Shown here: one piece after another, positions 51,796-61,506 of the stretch
Layout of the letters: each line of letters starts with the position of its first letter
How positions within the stretch are numbered: the first letter of the stretch is position 1
NCBI GenBank assembly: GCA_964542915.1
Contig: CAZIVP010000008.1
Location: forward strand, 62,001-126,000
Direction: 5' to 3'
Source of the DNA: CAZIVP01 sp964542915
GTDB lineage: Bacteria; Calditrichota; Calditrichia; Calditrichales; Calditrichaceae
Length of the DNA stretch: 64,000 bases
Made by a program: the position numbers and the translations under genes
Notes under the pieces: model-generated
Seen by the model: only the letters and a program-made list of their open reading frames with translations
Database searches by the model: none
Told to the model about the DNA's origin: nothing

Positions 51796-54537
51796 ATGAA
51801 ACGGATTGCATTGGGTTTCATCCTTTTTATCCTCATGCCCCTCTGCTTACAGGCAGGTACGACAGGAAAATTGGCAGGTAGCGTCGTCGATGCTCGCACA
51901 GGCGAACCTCTGGTTGGCGCAAACGTGATATTAGAGGGCACACGGCTGGGCGCTTCCACAGATACCGACGGCGACTTTTATATCATCAATATCCCGGTGG
52001 GCACTTATACCGTAACGGTTTCTTATGTGGGCTATAAAACCGTTAAACACGTCGGCGTCCGCGTTATTCTGGATGAAACCACAAAATTAAATTTCCAGTT
52101 AAGCGAGGATATTGCTGAGGGCGAAACGATTATCGTTACGGCGGATCAATTTAAAGTTCAAAAAGACGAAACGACCAAGAAAATAACCATCCAGTCCGAA
52201 GAAATTCAATCTATGCCGGTTCAGGATTTTTCCGATATGGTCGCGGCACAGGCAGGGATGGTTCAAATTGAAGCGGTTAATATGGAGTTGGCCATCCCCG
52301 GCTTTCAGGATCGCGGAATCGAGGAAATTCACGTCCGTGGCGGCCGTTCGGGGGAAATCGGCTATACGATTGATGGTTTGTATATTACCAATCCCTTTTA
52401 CGGCCATCGATACTCGTATGCCGAACTGAATGATTTTGCCATCGAGCAGGTTGATATCAAAACCGGCGTCTTCGATGCCGAGTACGGCGGCGCCATGTCC
52501 AGCATGATCAATCTCATAACACGGGACGGCGGTAAACAACTGGAAGGCAACCTGCGCATAAGCGCCTCGAATCCCGGCAGACTTCTGAATCCGGTCAGTT
52601 TTTACAGTCGTGATGAGGACGCCCCCTTGGATATGGCGCCGGAGCAGGATGTATTACGGGATTACCGGGAGATTTCGGGCGGTATTGGCGGACCCGTGCC
52701 TTTTACCGATAAGAATGTGCGTTTTATCGTTACCGGTCATAAAAAACGGCGGGCCTATAATATCTATGAATTTGACGATTTAACCTATGATTCATCCATC
52801 CCGGCCGATAGCGGTATGAATCTCTACCTGAATCCGTTGGATACATTGGCCGGATGGCGTGCTCTGGGCTTTATCGATAGTTGGGACGCCTATTCCAAAT
52901 TCAGCTTCAATATTTCCAATACCATGAAAATGGACGTTTCCCTGTGGAATTTAGAGGCCACCTTCCGTACTGCCAATTCCGGGAAACGCGCCTATCAGTA
53001 CCATCAGGAGGGATTGAATATCGCCAATCAGAAGTTTGACCGGCAGGCGATCATGTTCAATCATCAACTTTCCAAAAAAATATTTTACGATATCCGTCTA
53101 TCACGATTTTATCAACGCATGCATATCGGCGTAACGAATGACGGTACCGAGGACGGTCGCTACCTGGAACCCGACGAATATGTGGAGCCGCAAATCAGCG
53201 ATCGTTATACCGAAAATATTTTCTGGCGGGAATATTATGTACGCGGCCACGATCGCTATTTTCACGAAAATTTTGCGGAAACATACGAAGGATTCTTCAA
53301 TCTGATCGCACAGGTTACCAAGCACCACCAGCTCAAAATGGGCGGCTCTTACCGGCATCATACCATAATGCTCGACGAAATTCAATTACCCTGGCTGGTT
53401 ACGCCCTATGTGGAAAATTTTAAGAAAAATCCCGAAGAAGCGAGCCTCTATTTGCAGGATTTAATCGAGTATGATTATATGACCATCCACCTGGGTCTGC
53501 GTATGGATATGCTTAACGCCAATGCCAGCTATTGGCGCGATCCGTATGCCGAACCTGACGAAAGGGAGTTGGTAACGACGGATTGGGAGTACACCCTCAG
53601 CCCCAGGATCGGTTTTTCGCATGTTATCACCGATAACGCCACCTTCACGTTCGGTTACGGCAAGTTTACCCAAACGCCGACCTACCGTAACAAATATCTT
53701 AACGACGAAAAAAATTTAAAGACACCGTCGCCACTGGTAGGTAATGCCGGGCTGAACATGGAAGAAATGACCGCATATGAATTCGGATTGAATGTGGGTA
53801 TTGGCGAGGGCATCATTACTCAAATTATTGGCTGGTCCAAAGAATATTCCAAATTAACATCGACGGAGCGTATTCCGCAGTTTCCGTATTCCTATACAAC
53901 CCTGTTAAACTCGGATTATGCGACTGCGCGCGGCGTTGATTTCGTCTTGCGGAGGCGCAGCCGAAATTCGCAGTTAATGTTGCAGTACACGCTTTCGCGG
54001 GCGACGGCAAATCGTAAAGACCCCTGGGAAGGGTATCGTTCCACCCATACGCCCCGTACCATGCCTAAACGTGAAATTCTTATGTCGTATGATCGTACGC
54101 ATGATTTAAGTATTTCCTATAATTATGCGTATCCGAAACATGCCGGGTTTTCGTTTTTCGGCGCCCACCCCTTACAGCGGACGAGTTTCAACCTTATGTT
54201 CATGGCACTAAGCGGTTGGCCTTACACACCGGTTATCGGTAATGTGGCCGGTGAAACCAACTCTGAACGGGGACCCTGGAATAAAAACTTGAATCTCTTT
54301 ATCCGTAAATATGTCCAAATTGCGGGCTTTGATGTTATTTTCGGCGCCCGTATGCAAAACGTATTTGATTGGAAAAATCCCATTTTTGTCTGGCCGGCGA
54401 CCGGCGAAGTGGATGATCCCGGCGCCTACTACAATGAGCGTATCGAGGCGGGTATTTTTTCCAAAAGCTTTTTCGATATACCGTACTACTACGGCAGACG
54501 TCGCTTAATGGATTTTTCGGTGGAAGTCGCATTTTAA
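51796..54537 (+). CDS. TonB-dependent receptor with carboxypeptidase-regulatory-like domain
   Basis: I place the start at ATG 51796, giving MKRIALGFILFILMPLC as signal peptide (about 913 residues in total); upstream ATGs at 51721 and 51760 would add a non-signal stretch, the first inside a hairpin. The N-terminal carboxypeptidase-regulatory-like fold spans about 22-105 (AGSVVDARTGEPLVGANVI). The plug contains VHVRGGRSGEIGYTID-like and GGAMSSMINLITRDGG segments. A long beta-barrel fills the rest, ending DFSVEVAF. Such receptors import large ligands using TonB energy. The next gene begins 25 bases later, as in receptor-plus-surface-protein operons. The ligand is unknown. Confidence 0.85.
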   Translation: MKRIALGFILFILMPLCLQAGTTGKLAGSVVDARTGEPLVGANVILEGTRLGASTDTDGDFYIINIPVGTYTVTVSYVGYKTVKHVGVRVILDETTKLNFQLSEDIAEGETIIVTADQFKVQKDETTKKITIQSEEIQSMPVQDFSDMVAAQAGMVQIEAVNMELAIPGFQDRGIEEIHVRGGRSGEIGYTIDGLYITNPFYGHRYSYAELNDFAIEQVDIKTGVFDAEYGGAMSSMINLITRDGGKQLEGNLRISASNPGRLLNPVSFYSRDEDAPLDMAPEQDVLRDYREISGGIGGPVPFTDKNVRFIVTGHKKRRAYNIYEFDDLTYDSSIPADSGMNLYLNPLDTLAGWRALGFIDSWDAYSKFSFNISNTMKMDVSLWNLEATFRTANSGKRAYQYHQEGLNIANQKFDRQAIMFNHQLSKKIFYDIRLSRFYQRMHIGVTNDGTEDGRYLEPDEYVEPQISDRYTENIFWREYYVRGHDRYFHENFAETYEGFFNLIAQVTKHHQLKMGGSYRHHTIMLDEIQLPWLVTPYVENFKKNPEEASLYLQDLIEYDYMTIHLGLRMDMLNANASYWRDPYAEPDERELVTTDWEYTLSPRIGFSHVITDNATFTFGYGKFTQTPTYRNKYLNDEKNLKTPSPLVGNAGLNMEEMTAYEFGLNVGIGEGIITQIIGWSKEYSKLTSTERIPQFPYSYTTLLNSDYATARGVDFVLRRRSRNSQLMLQYTLSRATANRKDPWEGYRSTHTPRTMPKREILMSYDRTHDLSISYNYAYPKHAGFSFFGAHPLQRTSFNLMFMALSGWPYTPVIGNVAGETNSERGPWNKNLNLFIRKYVQIAGFDVIFGARMQNVFDWKNPIFVWPATGEVDDPGAYYNERIEAGIFSKSFFDIPYYYGRRRLMDFSVEVAF

Positions 54538-54561
54538 GTTCTAAGAAAGGAAGGAAGGATT

Positions 54562-57500
54562 GTGAATCGCCTTTTTAAAATTATTCCTGTCATTATATTA
54601 TTGGCCATAGTGATACTTCATGCAACCGAACCGGTCAAAAAACAGCGCGGTCTTTCGAAGCCGGCAGTCGACGACCCGTTGCTCAGCCGCGCACGCGCTT
54701 ATTTGGATAAAGGTAAGCTGAAAATAGCCGTTCATAACTTCGGTCGCTTCTGTGGTATTTCGTTCCCGGAGGGGCAATGGGGTAATTTTACATATATTCC
54801 CAATATCGACCTGATGGTAGGCGTTCCGGGAAAGGATAAAAACGGCAACCCTTACCCTTGGGCCGTCGGCAAAAAGAAAATGTATATGCTCGAAGATCAG
54901 CAGTTTCGAAACTTCGGCGGAGATTCCACCTACTGGGGGCCGACCGTTTCGGAATCATGGATGGATCGCACCTATCCCAACTACAACCGAACGGATTGGG
55001 AATCCAAAGAAGAATCGCAGATTTTCCTGCATAATCCCCTTGTAACCGCAGGGGAATATTACGGCTCCAAGGGCCTATATACGTATCCGGAAGACCAGTA
55101 TCCGCTTATTGCCACCAGTGATATTCCCGAAACCTGGCCCAAGCAGGGCGAAGATCGCGTGTGGCCGGGGCCTTATGCCATCGATCCCGGCGATACTTCC
55201 GGTACCAACGAACTGGAAGGTGTCTTTGTCTCCGATCAGGATATTTATTTCGAATTTGACGACCGGTTTGCAACGCGCGATATCGATACAACGCAGGGTT
55301 ATTCCATTGGTATACGGGCCGTTGTTTCGGGTTATTCTTACAGCGCCAGTATTTCGGAAGATATTATCTTTTTCAGAATGTATTTGATTAACGAATCGGA
55401 GTACCATTATGAAGGCGTGTACGGGGGCTTCTATTTTGACGCCGACGGATACAATACCGATTTGAACGGCTATCGCTGGCGCGATACCAATCTTGACGAC
55501 ATGATGGGATATAATACAGGGCTGGATTACGGCTATATTTATGATCTCAGGCACGGCAGCGCCTATCCCGAAGTAGGCGACGAACGATTGGGATATGCAG
55601 CTGTGAAGCTTTTGGAAACGCCTAAAGCCACGGAAAATGTCGATTTGAACGGCGACGGCGGCATCGATATTATGCAGAATGAAACACTGGGGCTGACAAG
55701 CTGGCACTGGTTCGACTGGTACGTACGGCCCGGCGCGAACGACCAGCCGCCCAATAATTATTCGGGCGACGGCAGAACGCCCTATCGGGCCAATAAAGAA
55801 GAGATTCAGTATAAGATTATGGCCGGCGATACGTCCAACCTCGATAATTATGACAGTAAAAATTATTTCCATCCCGAAAAAATAGAAAGCGGCGGCGTTT
55901 TGGTGGACGGTAAGCTGAATCCGCGTTTCGATTCCATCAAAGGATTGCAGCTTCTGCACCCCGACGGATTGGATTGTGTCTTCATTATGGCATCGGGCCC
56001 TTTTAGCATGGCGCCGGGCGATTCCGTGCCGTTTTCATTTTGCGTTCTGATGGGCGAAGATACGACCGATCTGCGCGTCAACGCAGAAATCGCGCAACTG
56101 ATGTATGACAACAACTATCAGGGCGCCCGGGCGCCCACCGCTCCCAAGGTATTCGCAAAGGAAAGCGATGAAAAAGTAAATTTATTTTGGGACGGACGTT
56201 CCGTTAACAGCGAAGATATTATTACCGGCTATAAGGACTTCGAAGGGTTTCGCATCTATAAGAGCACGGATAACGGTAAAACATGGGGTAAGCAGTACTA
56301 CGATGAAGAATCACGCATGAGCTACTGGGAGCCCATCGCCCAGTTCGATTTAGAAAATGAAATCAGCGGATACGAAACGATCAAGCCACACCGTTATCTC
56401 GGCAACAATAGCGGCCTGCAATTTAAATTTGAAGATACCGATGTGGAGAACGGAAAAGAGTATCTCTATGCCGTATGTGCTTACGACCGCGGCTATATTT
56501 ATGACGACCCGCTCCATAATCCGGATAATCTGGATTTGCGTTTTGATGTACCCTCGCTGGAAAACTTTCTATCTAACAGTACTCACCTGGATCACATTGT
56601 AAAGGCTGTTCCGCATCGTCCGGCCAGCAACACGGAGCTGAAAAATATCAGGGTAGAACGTCTTCCGGGCACCGTTGGCTCGGGTCAGTTCGACGTCGAA
56701 GTGATCTCAATCCCCGAGATAACAGGCGATACCTATGAAATTCTGTTCGATATCTACACAAAAGACGTGGAAGAGCCCAAAACCCTAAAGGATTCGCTCC
56801 GTTTTTCGGTTGTAAATACGATTACGGGAGACACCGTCATTGCCCATAGCAATCGATACGCCATTGATGAGCAACAATTGGATGAATTACCGATATTTCA
56901 CGGCTTGCGGATGTCGATCCGAATGAGTTCGGAAATCGCCATATATAGTGAAGATGTCTATTGGAGCGAAGGCTCGCAATGTACATACCAGCTCGATGAT
57001 CTCCGTTTGTCGCAAAAAACCCGCTCCGATTATGAAATTCGTTTTCTTGGAGCTGATAGCGACACCGTTTTTTCACTACGGGATTTTTATCGCGACAGTG
57101 TTAAAACAGAACTTTTTAAAGTCCCGTTTCAAATATGGAACACGGCGACAAACAAAAAAGCGCTTGTACTGGCGCCTCCCAATAGCGAGAGCTTTAATCC
57201 GGATGTTACCTTCAGAGTGGTTGAAAGCGATCTTCCGGAAGAATATCTCTCGGACGGTCTGACCACCCTGCAGTTGAGCTTTAACTGGTCAAAGGAGGAC
57301 GCGCCGTGGCAGGCCGGCGATGTTATGATAATTCCGGTCCGGAAGCCTTTCGAAGATGGCGACGGATTTCGCGTTCAGACCGATAAGTTGTTTGTACGGG
57401 AGTCGGTTAACGAAGGTAATATTTCGGAAGTAAAGGTTGTCCCCAATCCCTATCTGGTGCACGCCGAATGGGAGAGCGACGATTTCGTGCGTAAACTGCA

Positions 57501-57714
57501 ATTCACAAATTTACCCGATCAATGTAAGATTCACATTTATACCGTCGCCGGTGAAAAAGTCATTACCTTATACCACGATAGCGCTTTCGACGGCAGTGAA
57601 AATTGGGATCTTTTGACCATGAACCGTCAGGAAGCGGCGCCCGGTTTATATATATACGTGATCGAGGCGGAGAACGGGCAGACCCATACGGGTAAATTCG
57701 CGATTATTAAATAG
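54562..57714 (+). CDS. Large secreted T9SS protein of unknown function
   Basis: This 1050-residue protein starts at GTG 54562 behind GGAAGGAAGG and has a short signal peptide (about 1-23). The N-terminal half (about 50-500) is aromatic-rich with no family I recognise, containing FGRFCGISFPEGQWGN and WHWFDWYVRPG. A fibronectin-like repeat appears near 510-620 (VNLFWDGRSVNSEDI, FRIYKSTDNGKTWGK). The T9SS type A-like sorting region begins at VKVVPNPYLVHAEWE and ends HTGKFAIIK. It sits between the TonB receptor and a PorV-like gene, a grouping that suggests a surface complex. Confidence 0.68.
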   Translation: MNRLFKIIPVIILLAIVILHATEPVKKQRGLSKPAVDDPLLSRARAYLDKGKLKIAVHNFGRFCGISFPEGQWGNFTYIPNIDLMVGVPGKDKNGNPYPWAVGKKKMYMLEDQQFRNFGGDSTYWGPTVSESWMDRTYPNYNRTDWESKEESQIFLHNPLVTAGEYYGSKGLYTYPEDQYPLIATSDIPETWPKQGEDRVWPGPYAIDPGDTSGTNELEGVFVSDQDIYFEFDDRFATRDIDTTQGYSIGIRAVVSGYSYSASISEDIIFFRMYLINESEYHYEGVYGGFYFDADGYNTDLNGYRWRDTNLDDMMGYNTGLDYGYIYDLRHGSAYPEVGDERLGYAAVKLLETPKATENVDLNGDGGIDIMQNETLGLTSWHWFDWYVRPGANDQPPNNYSGDGRTPYRANKEEIQYKIMAGDTSNLDNYDSKNYFHPEKIESGGVLVDGKLNPRFDSIKGLQLLHPDGLDCVFIMASGPFSMAPGDSVPFSFCVLMGEDTTDLRVNAEIAQLMYDNNYQGARAPTAPKVFAKESDEKVNLFWDGRSVNSEDIITGYKDFEGFRIYKSTDNGKTWGKQYYDEESRMSYWEPIAQFDLENEISGYETIKPHRYLGNNSGLQFKFEDTDVENGKEYLYAVCAYDRGYIYDDPLHNPDNLDLRFDVPSLENFLSNSTHLDHIVKAVPHRPASNTELKNIRVERLPGTVGSGQFDVEVISIPEITGDTYEILFDIYTKDVEEPKTLKDSLRFSVVNTITGDTVIAHSNRYAIDEQQLDELPIFHGLRMSIRMSSEIAIYSEDVYWSEGSQCTYQLDDLRLSQKTRSDYEIRFLGADSDTVFSLRDFYRDSVKTELFKVPFQIWNTATNKKALVLAPPNSESFNPDVTFRVVESDLPEEYLSDGLTTLQLSFNWSKEDAPWQAGDVMIIPVRKPFEDGDGFRVQTDKLFVRESVNEGNISEVKVVPNPYLVHAEWESDDFVRKLQFTNLPDQCKIHIYTVAGEKVITLYHDSAFDGSENWDLLTMNRQEAAPGLYIYVIEAENGQTHTGKFAIIK

Positions 57715-57737
57715 AGAGAATTCAGGAGAAAATTAGT

Positions 57738-58757
57738 ATGAAATCGATAAAGATTTGCACCATGCTCCTCCTTACATTAACCCTCGTTTACGGGCAGGAT
57801 GATATTTCGCGGGTGGCTACGGGTACTGCACAATTTCTTAAACTGGGGGCCGGAGGGCGTGGCACGGCATTGGGAGATGCCTATTCGGCGATGGTAAACG
57901 ATGTTTCGGCTATGTACTGGAATCCGGCCGGTATTCAGAAGATCGGTACACCGGCGATTGCGGTTTCCCGGACAAATTTATACGCCGAGATTATTTATGA
58001 TTTTGCCGGCGTTACCTATCCGGTGGATAAAATGACTACCGTCGGTTTTTCGGTTTTGAATCTGTCGTCCGGCCCGATCGAGCGTACCACCATTGAATTC
58101 CCGGAAGGGACCGGCGATACCTATGATACCGGCCATATGGCGCTGGGCTTGAGTTTGGCCCGCCGTTTGACCGACCGTTTCGATCTGGGGTTCACAATAA
58201 AATACATCAACGAGCGCATCTGGCGTGAAGAAGCTTCCACCCTGGCGTTCGATATCGGTTCGCAATTCGATACGGGTATTTACGGCCTGAAATTGGGAAT
58301 GATTCTGGCCAATTTTGGCGGGAAGATGACGTTTGACGGTCCGGATTTAAACAGAAATGTTGAAAATGAAGATACCGGAATCAAATACCGTTCCGGCGGA
58401 AAGTGGAAAACCGAATCCTGGCGATTGCCCCTCTTGTTCCGAATCGGCGCCCAATTGGATATTATTGGAGGCGATTCCCACATAATGCAAAATATGGAAA
58501 ACCGCTTATCGCTCAATGTCGAAGGGAACGATCCCATCGACCATTTCTTACGATACAATTTCGGATTGGAATATGAATGGCGCCAAGCCGTTGCGTTAAG
58601 ACTGGGATACAAAGATAATTATGATGAAGCCGATTATACCGCCGGTTTTGGTATCAATTTTGCCGTGATTGGCATTGATTTGAATGTGGACTACGCCTTC
58701 AACAATTACGGTTTGTTGGGATATGTCCATAATTATTCATTGCAATTCAACTTTTAA
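57738..58757 (+). CDS. PorV/PorQ-family outer-membrane protein
   Basis: The 339-residue product has a signal peptide (about 1-20, ending VYGQ) and the family signature near residues 33-63: LGAGGRGTALGDAYSAMVND, then VSAMYWNPAG. The rest is beta-rich and ends HNYSLQFNF, with a C-terminal phenylalanine as in outer-membrane barrels. It starts 23 bases after the 1050-residue secreted protein, so it may serve that cargo in T9SS export or anchoring. It is the third PorV/PorQ-family gene in the window. Confidence 0.82.
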   Translation: MKSIKICTMLLLTLTLVYGQDDISRVATGTAQFLKLGAGGRGTALGDAYSAMVNDVSAMYWNPAGIQKIGTPAIAVSRTNLYAEIIYDFAGVTYPVDKMTTVGFSVLNLSSGPIERTTIEFPEGTGDTYDTGHMALGLSLARRLTDRFDLGFTIKYINERIWREEASTLAFDIGSQFDTGIYGLKLGMILANFGGKMTFDGPDLNRNVENEDTGIKYRSGGKWKTESWRLPLLFRIGAQLDIIGGDSHIMQNMENRLSLNVEGNDPIDHFLRYNFGLEYEWRQAVALRLGYKDNYDEADYTAGFGINFAVIGIDLNVDYAFNNYGLLGYVHNYSLQFNF

Positions 58758-58877
58758 AATTAAAAACGAAGTGTATCAATAGAACGTTTACAGGATAAAG
58801 TAAGGAAAGGAGGGATGGTGCTTACAATTAAATTAACAGGCTTTTGGTATAAAAACTTCACAAAGAGAGGAGCGCCT

Positions 58878-61343
58878 ATGAAAAACGCAATATTTACCGT
58901 TATGATACTCCTGCTCGCGGGCAGTGTGTTTGCCGATGGTATTAAGATAAAAGAAGCGCCTGAAAATAGGGAACACAAAATTTTGAAGGAGCAAGTTACC
59001 ATCGGACAAAACAATGCCCTTTTTAAATTGCAGGATGATTTTCCGGGCGGCGTCATTTGGTATGAAGATTTTGAACCGGGCGGCGACTGGCATCGCTGGA
59101 CCGGCGAAGATTTAACCAATCCGCATCCCGTGCCTAATAAATGGCATTTAACGACCTGGAACGCGCTTGAAGATTCGAGTTGGTGGATGGCCGATACGTC
59201 TTTTGGAAATAACGGCGGTTATGATAACGAGTGGTACCAGGTTTTGGATACCAGGCCGATCGTTATTGATGATACGACCGCTTCACTGCGTTTTTATCAC
59301 CGCTATTCCGTTGAATCGCCGGCAGGCGCCAGCGACGGCTATGACGGTTGGGACGGTATGAATATCCGCATTTCGAACGACGGCGGCGAAAACTGGCAAG
59401 TGATTCCTATGGATACTTACGGCGCCACCAGCCTGTATAGTTTCGGCTTTCAGCATAAAGAAGGCATTGGAATTCCCGGTTGGGCTGGAACCCAGGATAA
59501 CTGGTCGGAAGAAATGGTTACACTGGATGATTTCTTCAATAGCGGCGACTCGGTCATGATTCGTTTTGCATTTGCCTCGGATCCGGCCTGGAGTACCGCC
59601 GATGGAAGCGGCCCCAATGCTTATGGTTGGTTGCTGGATAGCATCGAAGTAATCGGTCATGACAGCCTCCTGTTTGCAAATTATGGGAACGCCGAGGGCA
59701 TGAGTGGCAAATCCGTGGCGTTCGTTCCGCCGCCGGGAGGGGATTTATGGCATGTTGCTGAAGTGATCGACACCATTTCGGCGTTGCGACCCTCGTTTAA
59801 ACCAGGCGATCCTAACGCAGCCATCGTACAGCGCGGCGAGGGATTCAGCATGGATTCCACTTATAACCCGTATATGGATAATGTATACACCACAGGTCCC
59901 ATTGCCTTGCCGGATACAACACCTCTGTATCTCGATTTTAAGTTCATACCCTATTTTGCGGATGGCGATGAATTTCCGGAACGGGAATTCTGGACCGCTG
60001 AAGTAAAGCCGGTTGACGGCTCGCAGGAATGGATGCCGGTCTATTTCGATAACGGTTCCAGTGAACCCGGTCGATACGTCTTCGCATTTAGTGAAGACCG
60101 TTGGATGCGATTCAGCAGTGTTATGGGAGCTCTTTCCAATGAATCCGTGCTTCATCTGACTGAATTTAGAGGCGAGGATGTTTATTTGCGCATCCGTTTT
60201 TACTCGGATGAGGACTTGCCGTTGGGTCCCGGCTTGTTCATTGATGATATGGTGGTGTATGCTCCGATTAATCCCCCTGCGACGCCGCAGAATGTGAGTG
60301 TTACGCCGGGTAATGAAGATTCGACCGTAACGGTTAACTGGGATTGGCAGGAAGGCATCAATTATGAAATATGGCGCACGACGCCGGGCGATCAGTTTAT
60401 TCATTTAATCGGAGAAACGACGGATAGTACATTTGTGGATACCGCGGTTACGCCTTTCCAGGTATATTATTATGGCATACGGGCGTCCGTTCAATATGAG
60501 GGTTCTTCAGACTGGTCTCAATTTTACGGGACTTTTGTCATTCCCTCTGTGCTCAAAGAAGTGGGTTATGATGATGCCGAAACGGACGGCTACTACGATT
60601 ATGGCTATTATACCAAAATGGTGGTAAAATTCACGCCGGAATACTATCCCGTCGAATTTGATGCCTTCAAAATTCACCTCGATTCCACCAAAATTCGAGG
60701 CAGAGATCCGGCCGGCAAAGGACGGTTCTACGCCTTTATGGAAGACAGCGTCGGTAATCCCGGCGAACAGGTCGCCTTTAAACAGGTGGACGCCGATTTA
60801 CAATATGGATTCAATATAGTGCAATTTGAGAGCAAGGTCGAGGTGGATAGCGGTTCATTTTTTATCGGTTATGAGCGCTTCCGCAACAGTCGTTACATTT
60901 CGATTGACAGTACGCTGGAGAATGCCGGCTATACCTACTGGGAAACGGATTCAGGTTGGGCACAGTCCGATAGTTTCGCAGCCATGATCCGCGTATATAT
61001 GGACACCTCCAAAGCGAAGATCACCAATATCGAGGCGCCGGCGGATATCATTGCAAACGATTTCCTTCTCGGAGAAAACTATCCCAATCCTTTTAATCCG
61101 GTAACGCACATTCCGTTTTATGTACCGGCTTCGGCGGCCAATCAACATGCCGAACTGGCTGTTTATAATATTTTGGGGCAACGCGTGGCAACGCTTTTCA
61201 GCGGCCAGGTAAAAACGGGCATGAATATAATGCGCTGGAACGGGCGTAATGATGCCGGTAAAAGCGTCGGTTCAGGTATTTATATCTATCAGTTGAAAAG
61301 TGGAGAGACGGTACTCAACCGACGCATGTTGCTCATCAAATAG
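58878..61343 (+). CDS. Secreted T9SS protein with MAM-like and FN3 domains
   Basis: The start is ATG 58878 behind AGAGGAG; an in-frame ATG at 58815 would precede the signal peptide with a non-signal stretch. The 821-residue protein has a signal peptide (about 1-18). A MAM/choice-of-anchor-like beta sandwich lies near 60-210 (YEDFEPGGDWHRWTG, NIRISNDGGENWQVI), a second similar region near 250-450, and a fibronectin type III domain near 470-560 (PATPQNVSVTPGNEDSTV). The T9SS sorting domain is GENYPNPFNPVTHI to VLNRRMLLIK. Catalytic residues are not seen. A carbohydrate- or matrix-binding role is plausible. Confidence 0.72.
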   Translation: MKNAIFTVMILLLAGSVFADGIKIKEAPENREHKILKEQVTIGQNNALFKLQDDFPGGVIWYEDFEPGGDWHRWTGEDLTNPHPVPNKWHLTTWNALEDSSWWMADTSFGNNGGYDNEWYQVLDTRPIVIDDTTASLRFYHRYSVESPAGASDGYDGWDGMNIRISNDGGENWQVIPMDTYGATSLYSFGFQHKEGIGIPGWAGTQDNWSEEMVTLDDFFNSGDSVMIRFAFASDPAWSTADGSGPNAYGWLLDSIEVIGHDSLLFANYGNAEGMSGKSVAFVPPPGGDLWHVAEVIDTISALRPSFKPGDPNAAIVQRGEGFSMDSTYNPYMDNVYTTGPIALPDTTPLYLDFKFIPYFADGDEFPEREFWTAEVKPVDGSQEWMPVYFDNGSSEPGRYVFAFSEDRWMRFSSVMGALSNESVLHLTEFRGEDVYLRIRFYSDEDLPLGPGLFIDDMVVYAPINPPATPQNVSVTPGNEDSTVTVNWDWQEGINYEIWRTTPGDQFIHLIGETTDSTFVDTAVTPFQVYYYGIRASVQYEGSSDWSQFYGTFVIPSVLKEVGYDDAETDGYYDYGYYTKMVVKFTPEYYPVEFDAFKIHLDSTKIRGRDPAGKGRFYAFMEDSVGNPGEQVAFKQVDADLQYGFNIVQFESKVEVDSGSFFIGYERFRNSRYISIDSTLENAGYTYWETDSGWAQSDSFAAMIRVYMDTSKAKITNIEAPADIIANDFLLGENYPNPFNPVTHIPFYVPASAANQHAELAVYNILGQRVATLFSGQVKTGMNIMRWNGRNDAGKSVGSGIYIYQLKSGETVLNRRMLLIK

Positions 61344-61363
61344 TCAAACTTGTGGAAGCTTAT

Positions 61364-61400
61364 GAAAGGCCCTGCACGGATCATCCGTGCAGGGCTTTCA
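61364..61400 (+). terminator. Terminator-like hairpin after the MAM/FN3 gene
   Basis: GCCCTGCACGGA (61369-61380) pairs with TCCGTGCAGGGC (61384-61395), a perfect 12-base stem with a TCA loop. Extra weaker pairs extend it at the base. It is followed by a modest T-rich stretch. It lies 21 bases after the stop at 61343. Confidence 0.65.
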
Positions 61401-61506
61401 TTTATGATGATGGATATGTGTTTATTTAAATGATGACGATCGAATATATGACGAAGACAACGATAATATCGGAATCGCAAAAAGAATATAATCCCCGGAG
61501 TAATGC

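Noticed and set aside
55075..55959. A 294-residue open frame on the minus strand inside the 1050-residue secreted protein gene
   Set aside because: It is wholly antisense to a well supported gene with start, ribosome-binding site, signal peptide and sorting domain, and its translation has the low-complexity I/V/R/H-rich look of an antisense shadow.
59745..60404. A 219-residue minus-strand frame within the MAM/FN3 gene
   Set aside because: Antisense to a supported secreted protein gene and without signal peptide or family motif.
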